This document shows, piece by piece, positions 1 to 4,681 of a stretch of 5,452 nt of DNA (its first letter is position 1; each line of letters opens with the position of its first letter). The position numbers and the translations under genes were made by a program. The DNA is from Chloroflexota bacterium (GTDB lineage: Bacteria > Chloroflexota > Dehalococcoidia > SZUA-161), in NCBI GenBank assembly GCA_016865955.1, contig VGNW01000158.1, forward strand, positions 1 through 5,452, written 5' to 3'. The notes beneath the pieces were generated by a model, which ran no database searches, was not told the origin of the DNA, and worked only from the letters and a program-made list of their open reading frames with translations.

Positions 1-1
1 G

Positions 2-376
2 TCGAGGGTGGGTCGAAAAGAAAAGAAGGTAATCCCCAGGGGACGGGCTTACATACAGTCAACCTTTAACAATACTATAATCACTATTACCGATGCTCAA
101 GGCAATGTGTTAGCCTGGGGTAGCTCCGGAACTGCGGGATTCAAGGGGTCGCGCAAGGGCACAGCGTACGCTGCCCAGAGAGCTGCCGAGACTGCGGCTA
201 AGAAAAGTATGGAATACGGTCTGCGTCAGATAGATGTCTACGTCAAGGGGCCCGGCAGCGGGCGCGAGGCGGCAATCCGTTCGCTTCAGGCAGTCGGTCT
301 TAACATCACGAGCATAAGGGATGTGACCCCCATTCCGCATAATGGATGTCGACCGCCGAAGAGGAGAAGGATTTAA
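2..376 (+). CDS. rpsK: 30S ribosomal protein uS11 (S11), 5' end probably cut by the window
   Basis: uS11 sits on the 30S platform, where it helps shape the site for the mRNA-tRNA interaction. The frame shows the whole family core: IQSTFNNTIITITD (residues 16-29, counting from the GTG at 8), GFKGSRKGT (44-52), the KGPGSGREAAIRSLQ block (80-94) and the end motif PIPHNGCRPPKRRR. The Asn-Gly in PHNGC (Asn112) matches the site known to become isoaspartate in E. coli S11. A GTG at 8 would give 122 residues, slightly short for the family (about 127-130). The only purine run, GAGG at 4-7, abuts it with no spacing, and the frame stays open to the window edge. I therefore infer that the true start is a few codons upstream. 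Next is rpsD, 12 nt downstream. Identity is certain; the start is not. Confidence 0.97.
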   Translation, partial: SRVGRKEKKVIPRGRAYIQSTFNNTIITITDAQGNVLAWGSSGTAGFKGSRKGTAYAAQRAAETAAKKSMEYGLRQIDVYVKGPGSGREAAIRSLQAVGLNITSIRDVTPIPHNGCRPPKRRRI

Positions 377-382
377 AGGAGG
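375..382 (+). promoter_or_regulatory. Strong ribosome binding site of rpsD
   Basis: AAAGGAGG overlaps the last base pair of the rpsK TAA and ends 6 nt before the rpsD ATG. It is the closest match to the anti-Shine-Dalgarno sequence in the window and supports a start at 389. Confidence 0.85.
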
Positions 383-388
383 TTTAAC

Positions 389-1015
389 ATGGCCCGTTAT
401 ACAGGGCCTGCTTGCCGAATCTGTCGGCGCCAGGGCGATAAATTAATGCTAAAAGGGGCTAAATGTTTTACACCCAAGTGCCCTGTAGAGGATAGACATA
501 CTCCTCCCGGTCAGCATGGCAGCGCTCGCCGCAAGGTATCCGAATATAGTCTTCAGTTGAGGGAGAAGCAGAGAGCGCGCTTTATATACGGGGTGCTTGA
601 GGCACAATTCAAGAAGCATTACGTCCAGGCTGAGCGCCGCCCTGGCCTCACAGGTGAGAATTTGCTCCAGATTCTGGAGATGAGGCTCGACAACGTAGTC
701 TATCGGCTTGGATTCGCCGATTCGCGCAGGCAGGCGAGGCAGATTGTCCAGCACGGCCATATTGCGGTTAACGGGCGTGTTTCGAGCATTCCATCGCATC
801 AAGTAAAAGTCAGCGATGTCATTTCGTGGAAGCAAACGAGCACAAAACTGCCATTGTATCAGGTGGTAGTCAAGGATCTCGGAAGCAGGTCTGTACCAAG
901 CTGGCTGGAACTGAATCGGGATGCTGTAACAGGTCGTGTTATCGCTAAGCCGGCACGCGTTGATATTGAATCTACTATCGATGAGAGGCTAATAGTAGCA
1001 TTCTACTCCAGATAG
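389..1015 (+). CDS. rpsD: 30S ribosomal protein uS4 (S4), zinc-binding C+ form
   Basis: uS4 is a primary 16S rRNA binder that nucleates 30S assembly, and it lines the mRNA entry channel. At 208 aa it has the usual length. The N-terminus carries four cysteines, C9-x2-C12-x13-C26-x4-C31, the spacing of the zinc-bound Thermus-type S4, followed by the conserved PPGQHG (39-44). The helical part includes LREKQ (57-61). The S4 RNA-binding domain runs from about 98 to 162 (RLDNVVYRLGF, SRRQARQIVQHGHIAVNGR), and the protein ends in the typical FYSR. The ATG at 389 follows a strong AAAGGAGG that overlaps the rpsK stop. In E. coli S4 represses its own operon from a leader upstream of rpsM; that region is outside this window, so regulation cannot be judged. 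The PPG at 39-41 is a sequence type that needs EF-P when translated fast. Confidence 0.99.
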   Translation: MARYTGPACRICRRQGDKLMLKGAKCFTPKCPVEDRHTPPGQHGSARRKVSEYSLQLREKQRARFIYGVLEAQFKKHYVQAERRPGLTGENLLQILEMRLDNVVYRLGFADSRRQARQIVQHGHIAVNGRVSSIPSHQVKVSDVISWKQTSTKLPLYQVVVKDLGSRSVPSWLELNRDAVTGRVIAKPARVDIESTIDERLIVAFYSR

Positions 1016-1031
1016 TCGGTTTAATTATTTT

Positions 1032-1038
1032 GAGGAGG
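1032..1038 (+). promoter_or_regulatory. Ribosome binding site deciding the TTG start of rpoA
   Basis: GAGGAGG ends 7 nt before TTG at 1046. It supports the rare TTG codon as the true start, and the resulting N-terminus matches the expected alpha length. Confidence 0.85.
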
Positions 1039-1045
1039 CGGTGCT

Positions 1046-2038
1046 TTGCTGCAGGTTTTAAACCCGAAAATAGAATGTGAAAGTAGCTCCGAAGACTACG
1101 GGAAGTTCATTATAGAACCTCTGGATCCCGGCTTCGGAATAACATTGGGGAATAGTCTGCGCCGGGTGCTCTTGAGCTCGCTCCCTGGAGCAGCTGTGAC
1201 TGCGGTAAAGATTGAGGGAGTTCAACACGAGTTCAGCACTATTCCTAATGTTAAAGAGGATGTGATAGAGTTCTTGCTTAATATCAAGCAGTTACGGCTC
1301 AGGGCGCTGTCAGATGTATCGGGAAGGTTGTTTCTCGAGGCCAGCGGGGAAGGGGCAGTCTGTGCGGGCGATATTAAACCGTCCGCCGATTTTGAAGTCG
1401 TGAATCCCGAGCTTCATCTGGTCACGCTGGATTCTCCGGACGCTCAGCTCAATGTTACTCTGTATGTTGAGCAGGGCAAAGGCTATCTACCCGCCGGACG
1501 CGGCGACGGGCTCCCGTTAGGAGTAATACCTGTTGATGCTATTTTCACTCCCGTAAAACGGGTTAACTACACGGTGGGGAAGACGCGCGTCGGTCAGGTA
1601 AGCAATTACGACAAGTTGATTATTGAGGTCTGGACCGACGGTACTGTTACATCCAGAGAGGCACTGGCTAAGAGCGCTGAGGTATTGACCAAGCATTTCG
1701 CGCTATTTACCGAATTGGGTAAGGTGCATGTTGAGGGAGAGAAGCCAATTACCCCCGCTATCCCTCCGGAGAAATACGAGATGCCACTGGAGCAGCTCGG
1801 TCTCTCGGCTCGTACCTTCAACTCTTTGCGCCGCAGCGGCATAACGAAAGTCGGGGAGCTTCTGGAGAAGAGTGAGAGTGATTTGCTGGCGCTGCGCAGC
1901 TTCGGTCAGAAATCTCTGGAAGAAGTGAACGAGCGACTCGAAGCGCTTGATTTGAAGCCGAAGACATCGGATGAGGAGAAAAAAGCGCGCCGGGGTGAAG
2001 CGGGCGATACAGATGAAGATGATGAGGGTGAGGAATAA
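1046..2038 (+). CDS. rpoA: DNA-directed RNA polymerase subunit alpha
   Basis: The alpha dimer is the scaffold on which beta and beta' assemble, and its C-terminal domain binds UP elements and activators. The 330-aa product has the N-terminal dimerisation domain (about 1-228), with TLGNSLRRVLLSSLPG (33-48) and its two Arg matching E. coli R44/R45, VKIEGVQHEFS (54-64) and VNYTVGKTRVGQ (173-184). A linker rich in Pro and Glu (about 229-246) leads to the helix-hairpin-helix C-terminal domain (247-303), with Arg256 in the place of the DNA-contacting R265 and a canonical FGQKSLEEV (286-294). After this comes a 27-residue charged tail that becomes almost wholly acidic. TTG is the start: it lies 7 nt after GAGGAGG, and translation from it gives the expected short N-terminus. 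The gene ends in TAATAG, two in-frame stops. It lies 30 nt after rpsD and 24 nt before rplQ. Confidence 0.99.
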   Translation: MLQVLNPKIECESSSEDYGKFIIEPLDPGFGITLGNSLRRVLLSSLPGAAVTAVKIEGVQHEFSTIPNVKEDVIEFLLNIKQLRLRALSDVSGRLFLEASGEGAVCAGDIKPSADFEVVNPELHLVTLDSPDAQLNVTLYVEQGKGYLPAGRGDGLPLGVIPVDAIFTPVKRVNYTVGKTRVGQVSNYDKLIIEVWTDGTVTSREALAKSAEVLTKHFALFTELGKVHVEGEKPITPAIPPEKYEMPLEQLGLSARTFNSLRRSGITKVGELLEKSESDLLALRSFGQKSLEEVNERLEALDLKPKTSDEEKKARRGEAGDTDEDDEGEE

Positions 2039-2062
2039 TAGTCTAGGCTTGATGAGGAAAAG

Positions 2063-2413
2063 ATGAGACACAGGGTAGCTGGCCGCAAGCTTTCCAGAGC
2101 AACAGATCACAGGACGGCTCTTTACAGGAATTTGGTCACAGACCTACTGCGATACGGGAAGGTTGTGACCACCGAAGCCAAGGCTAAAGAAGCGCGGCCT
2201 CTGGCTGAGAAGGTGATTACATTAGGTAGAAAGGGTAATTTGCACGCTCGTCGCCAGGTACTTGCTTTTGTATATGATACGAAGGTCGTGGATAAGATAT
2301 TCGCGGAGCTTGGCCCGAGATATGCAAGCAGGCCGGGAGGCTATACCAGGGTGGTCAAGCTGGGGCCGAGGTCGGGAGACGGTGCACCTATGGCCCAGTT
2401 AGAACTGGTTTAA
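2063..2413 (+). CDS. rplQ: 50S ribosomal protein bL17 (L17)
   Basis: bL17 is a bacterial-specific 50S protein near the peptide exit tunnel rim. The 116-aa product has the standard length and the standard opening MRHRVAGRKLSR, followed by DHRTALYRNL (15-24), the family signature region with TTEAKAKEARPLAEK (36-50) and the C-terminal strand GGYTRVVKLGPRSGD (92-106) and APMAQLELV end. The ATG at 2063 follows a GAGG at 2054-2057 with 5-nt spacing. Its TAA stop is directly followed by the ATG of truA in the same reading frame, an unusually tight junction described under findings. Placement after rpoA is the classical end of the alpha operon. Confidence 0.99.
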   Translation: MRHRVAGRKLSRATDHRTALYRNLVTDLLRYGKVVTTEAKAKEARPLAEKVITLGRKGNLHARRQVLAFVYDTKVVDKIFAELGPRYASRPGGYTRVVKLGPRSGDGAPMAQLELV

Positions 2414-2441
2414 ATGGATTCGCCGCCAACCAGAAAACTGG
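2395..2441 (+). other. Inverted repeats around the truA start codon
   Basis: CCAGTTAGAACTGG (2395-2408) is a perfect inverted repeat at the end of rplQ, and CCAGAAAACTGG (2430-2441) is another at the start of truA. The 3' arm of the first can instead pair as CTGGTT (2405-2410) with AACCAG (2428-2433), which would place the truA ATG in a 17-nt loop. The pairings are seen in the sequence; a regulatory role is inference. Confidence 0.35.
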
Positions 2442-3202
2442 CTCTGATTGTGGAGTATGACGGAACCGGGTATCACGGGTTCCAGATGCAGGCTGGCGAA
2501 CCGACGATTCAGGGAGAAATAGAGCGAGCTCTGAAAAAACTGACAGGAGAGAGGATTAGAATTGTAGGGGCCGGGCGCACTGACGCAGGTGTCCATGCCA
2601 GAGGACAGATGGTGAGCTTTAGTTGCCCTTCTAAACTCTCTCTGGAGACGGTAATCAGAGCCTTGAATTTTCATCTTCCGTCGGATATAGCCGTTAAGGC
2701 TGGAAGTGAAGTAGACAAGAGCTTCAGTGCAAGGAGGGATGCCCTTAGCCGGGAATACCGGTATACCATATTGAATAGTGCGACACCGTCGCCGTTGCAG
2801 CGAAAGTACGCTTATCATGTCACGCTGCCGTTGGATATAGACGCCATGAATGAAGCGTGTCGGTTTCTCCCGGGGACCTGGGATTTCGCTTCCTTCACAG
2901 GCCCGATGGGAGAAAAAAGAACTGTAAGAAGGGTCTCAAAAGCGGAGGTGTTGCGGGAAAGAGAGATGGTATTTCTGGATATGGTGGCAGATTCCTTCCT
3001 GTACAAACAGGTGAGAAGCACAGCGGGTTGTCTGGTCAGGGTGGGGCTGGGTAAACTTACAACGGAGGAATTCAAGGGGATACTGGAAGCAAAGAAGCCG
3101 GGGCTGGCAGCGCCGGTGGCACCGGCACAGGGGCTCTGTTTGATGAAGGTGAATTATCCTGAGCATAAGTTAAGCAAGGGGCAATTTTATGAGAACTCAT
3201 AG
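2414..3202 (+). CDS. truA: tRNA pseudouridine(38-40) synthase TruA
   Basis: TruA turns uridines 38, 39 and 40 of the tRNA anticodon stem-loop into pseudouridine, supporting reading-frame maintenance. The 262-aa length is usual for the family. Visible motifs are the N-terminal IVEYDGTGYHGFQMQ (12-26), TIQGEIERAL (31-40), the catalytic GRTDAGVHA with nucleophile Asp57, the substrate-stacking SREYRY with Tyr115 (58 residues after the Asp, as D60/Y118 in E. coli), the WDFASFTG segment (156-163) and the SFLYKQVRS block (194-202). The codon before the ATG is the rplQ stop in the same frame, so no start further upstream is possible. There is no clear ribosome binding site before it, so translation probably depends on ribosomes ending rplQ. 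The last 14 nt overlap rplM. It is a housekeeping gene, fully intact. Confidence 0.98.
   Translation: MDSPPTRKLALIVEYDGTGYHGFQMQAGEPTIQGEIERALKKLTGERIRIVGAGRTDAGVHARGQMVSFSCPSKLSLETVIRALNFHLPSDIAVKAGSEVDKSFSARRDALSREYRYTILNSATPSPLQRKYAYHVTLPLDIDAMNEACRFLPGTWDFASFTGPMGEKRTVRRVSKAEVLREREMVFLDMVADSFLYKQVRSTAGCLVRVGLGKLTTEEFKGILEAKKPGLAAPVAPAQGLCLMKVNYPEHKLSKGQFYENS
3112..3126 (+). other. GC-rich inverted repeat inside truA, upstream of rplM
   Basis: GCCGGT-GGC-ACCGGC gives a 6-bp GC-rich stem with a 3-nt loop, 62 nt before the rplM start. It falls on the PVAPA codons of truA. No T run follows, so it is not a terminator; it could affect local mRNA folding ahead of rplM. Confidence 0.3.
3176..3181 (+). 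promoter_or_regulatory. Ribosome binding site of rplM inside truA
   Basis: AAGGGG lies 7 nt before the rplM ATG and within the last codons of truA. Ribosomes finishing truA cover this site, so the two genes are probably translationally coupled. Confidence 0.65.
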
Positions 3203-3620
3203 TACTAAGGCATCGGATATCGAGCGCAAGTGGTGGATAATCGATGCTTCGGGGAAAAAGCTGGGCAGGCTGGCAACTGAGGCGGCGGTCTTGCTCAAAG
3301 GCAAGCACAAGCCGGTGTATACTCCCCATCTCGATGTGGGCGATTTTGTCGTGGTAGTGAATGCGGCGAAGATAGAAGTAACGGGCAAGAAGCTGTCCGA
3401 CAAGATATATTATCGCCATTCCAACTATCCCGGCGGGTTTAAGAGCGTCAACCTGGAAGAACTATTGCAGACTAATCCCACCCGGGCAATCGAGTATGCG
3501 GTGAAAGGCATGTTGCCGCATAACCGGCTGGGGGCAGCCATGTTTAAAAAGCTAAAGGTTTATGCAGGCCCTGAGCATCCTCACGAGGCTCAGGTTAAAG
3601 CGACTGAGAAGGAGAATTAG
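3189..3620 (+). CDS. rplM: 50S ribosomal protein uL13 (L13)
   Basis: uL13 binds 23S rRNA early in 50S assembly. The 143-aa product fits the family. It shows KWWIIDASGKKLGRLAT (14-30), the GKHKPVYTPHLDVGDFVVVVNA stretch (38-59), KIYYRHSNYPGG (72-83), and the signature AVKGMLPHNRLGAAMFKKL (104-122) followed by KVYAGPEHPHEAQ. The ATG at 3189 lies inside the end of truA in another frame. Its ribosome binding site AAGGGG (3176-3181, 7-nt spacing) is therefore truA coding sequence, and an in-frame TAA at 3171 rules out an earlier start. In Bacillus-type bacteria rplM has an RNA leader that senses L13; here any such element would have to lie inside truA. rpsI follows after one base, the usual L13-S9 pair. 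Confidence 0.99.
   Translation: MRTHSTKASDIERKWWIIDASGKKLGRLATEAAVLLKGKHKPVYTPHLDVGDFVVVVNAAKIEVTGKKLSDKIYYRHSNYPGGFKSVNLEELLQTNPTRAIEYAVKGMLPHNRLGAAMFKKLKVYAGPEHPHEAQVKATEKEN
3609..3614 (+). promoter_or_regulatory. Ribosome binding site deciding the TTG start of rpsI
   Basis: AAGGAG lies in the last codons of rplM, 7 nt before TTG at 3622. It is the main sequence reason to reject the in-frame ATG at 3562. Confidence 0.85.
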
Positions 3621-3621
3621 G

Positions 3622-4017
3622 TTGAGCGAGCAAACCTATTTTCGCGGCACGGGAAGACGGAAAACAGCAGTTGCTCAGGTCAAGCTGATGAAGGGCAAGG
3701 GCGCTGTCATAGTTAACGGCAAGCCTCTGGAAGATGTATTCGGTATCGACCGATTGAAATCAACCGTCCTTGAGCCGCTGAGAGCCACTGAAACCGCAGA
3801 GAAACTGAGCGCAGTGGTTAAGGTGACGGGTGGCGGCAGTTCAGCGCAGGCAGGTGCAATAAGCCATGGCATAAGCCGGGCTCTGGTCAACATGGACGAG
3901 AGCCTGAAGCCGAAGCTTCGCAGTCTGGGGCTGCTAACCCGGGACGCTCGTGTCAAAGAGCGGAAGAAGTACGGCTTGAGAAGAGCCCGCAAGGCGCGTC
4001 AGTATCGCAAGAGATAA
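3622..4017 (+). CDS. rpsI: 30S ribosomal protein uS9 (S9)
   Basis: uS9 lies in the 30S head, and its C-terminal tail reaches the P-site tRNA anticodon arm. From TTG at 3622 the product has 131 aa, typical for the family. It has the opening FRGTGRRKTAVAQVKL (7-22), the signature VTGGGSSAQAGAISHGISRAL (68-88 region), TRDARVKERKKYGLRRARKA (106-125) and a C-terminal KR. The TTG is chosen over an in-frame ATG at 3562 because it follows AAGGAG (3609-3614) with 7-nt spacing. The earlier start would add 20 Arg/Leu-rich residues lying wholly inside rplM, with no family match. The last residues read ARQYRKR, where most bacteria have PQ(F/Y)(S/T)KR; two substitutions to Arg are therefore visible. It is the last gene of the ribosomal run, before a 94-nt gap. 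Confidence 0.98.
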   Translation: MSEQTYFRGTGRRKTAVAQVKLMKGKGAVIVNGKPLEDVFGIDRLKSTVLEPLRATETAEKLSAVVKVTGGGSSAQAGAISHGISRALVNMDESLKPKLRSLGLLTRDARVKERKKYGLRRARKARQYRKR

Positions 4018-4038
4018 CATCTCCCTCTTGAAGTTATA

Positions 4039-4050
4039 GCCGGAAACGGC
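4039..4050 (+). other. Small GNRA-capped hairpin in the rpsI-efp gap
   Basis: GCCG-GAAA-CGGC forms a perfect 4-bp stem, extendable by one A-T pair (4038/4051), with a GAAA tetraloop. It lies 21 nt after the rpsI stop. The T run that follows (4060-4063) is short and 9 nt away, so it is a poor intrinsic terminator. It could be a 3'-end stabiliser, a processing site or chance. Confidence 0.35.
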
Positions 4051-4081
4051 TTGACTCCATTTTCTCAGTGTCCCGGATGAT
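4051..4081 (+). promoter_or_regulatory. Possible weak sigma70-type promoter for efp-epmA
   Basis: TTGACT (4051-4056) matches the -35 consensus at five of six bases. The best nearby -10 candidate is GATGAT (4076-4081), four of six, with a rather long 19-nt spacer. The transcript would start about 20 nt before the efp ribosome binding site. The position in the only real gap of the window makes it plausible, but the match is weak. Confidence 0.3.
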
Positions 4082-4096
4082 ATTCGAGGCGGCAAA

Positions 4097-4102
4097 AAGG
4101 AG
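4097..4102 (+). promoter_or_regulatory. Ribosome binding site of efp
   Basis: AAGGAG, preceded by further A residues, ends 9 nt before the GTG at 4112. It supports GTG as the efp start. Confidence 0.75.
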
Positions 4103-4111
4103 TGCGCCCGG

Positions 4112-4678
4112 GTGGATATAGCGGAAGTAAGCCGAAATACCAAGCTAATCATCAATAACGCCCCCTATATTGTAGAGGATGTTAAATTTGTGAAGCCTGG
4201 GAAGGGCCGCGGCATGTACTACCTCAAAATGCGCAATCTTTTCGATGGCACAACCCGTGACCAGACATATCATTCCGGCGATAAGGTCGAGGAAGTACAT
4301 GTCACCAGCCATGATATGCAGTATCTCTACGCGGAAGGCGACCATTACGTGTTCATGGACAATGAGAGCTTCGAACAGCACCATGTGCCCAAAGAGCGCC
4401 TGGGGAACAGAATTCAATTCATTAAAGAGGGCTTTGTTGTGTCTGTCATGGTAATGGAGGGCAAGGTTATTGACATAACATTACCCAAGTTCGTGGAGCT
4501 GGCAGTGGTGTCGAGTTCAGCTAGCACTAAGACCGATACAATTACCGCACAGAACAAAATCGTTTCCCTGGAGACGGGAGCTACTATAGCCGTTCCTGCC
4601 TTTGTCAAAGAAGGAGACATCATCAAAGTCGATACCCGCACCAATACCTATGTGGAGCGGGTCAGCGTCAAAAGGTGA
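4112..4678 (+). CDS. efp: Elongation factor P, lysine-type (PGKG loop)
   Basis: EF-P binds between the P and E sites and rescues ribosomes stalled on proline runs. The 188-aa length and three-domain plan fit. Domain I (about 1-64) carries the acceptor loop FVKPGKGRG with Lys31 at the place of E. coli Lys34. Domain II (about 66-128) has MQYLYAEGDHYVFMDNESFEQ (69-89). Domain III (about 129-188) has SLETGATIAVPAFVKEGD and IKVDTRTNTYVERV. Several usually conserved places differ: the N-terminus lacks the common FR-x-G motif, the loop reads GRGMYYLK rather than G(Q/A)AFxRxK, and residues 133-151 lack the common PGxKGDTA and KPAT blocks while keeping the length. GTG is the start, 9 nt after AAGGAG. 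The modifying enzyme gene epmA follows after 3 nt. It is not the YeiP/EfpL paralogue, which lacks this PGKG loop. Confidence 0.96.
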   Translation: MDIAEVSRNTKLIINNAPYIVEDVKFVKPGKGRGMYYLKMRNLFDGTTRDQTYHSGDKVEEVHVTSHDMQYLYAEGDHYVFMDNESFEQHHVPKERLGNRIQFIKEGFVVSVMVMEGKVIDITLPKFVELAVVSSSASTKTDTITAQNKIVSLETGATIAVPAFVKEGDIIKVDTRTNTYVERVSVKR

Positions 4679-4681
4679 TGA

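Noticed and set aside
1703..2110. 135-aa open frame on the - strand
   Set aside because: It lies opposite the 3' part of rpoA and the start of rplQ, and its composition mirrors their codons; no independent support.
2399..2818. 139-aa open frame on the - strand
   Set aside because: It is antisense to the intact truA, has no recognisable domain and no ribosome binding site; it is a shadow frame.
3526..3539. GGCTG-GGGG-CAGCC inverted repeat in rplM
   Set aside because: It is 5 bp long and falls on the highly conserved NRLGAAM codons, so coding constraint explains it.
3562..3621. Upstream ATG start giving a 151-aa uS9
   Set aside because: The extra 20 residues lie wholly within rplM, are low-complexity Arg/Leu, match no S9 N-terminus and lack a ribosome binding site, while TTG at 3622 has a well-spaced AAGGAG.
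4039..4065. Intrinsic terminator after rpsI
   Set aside because: The stem is only 4-5 bp and the T run is short and separated from it by 9 nt, so I call it only a hairpin.
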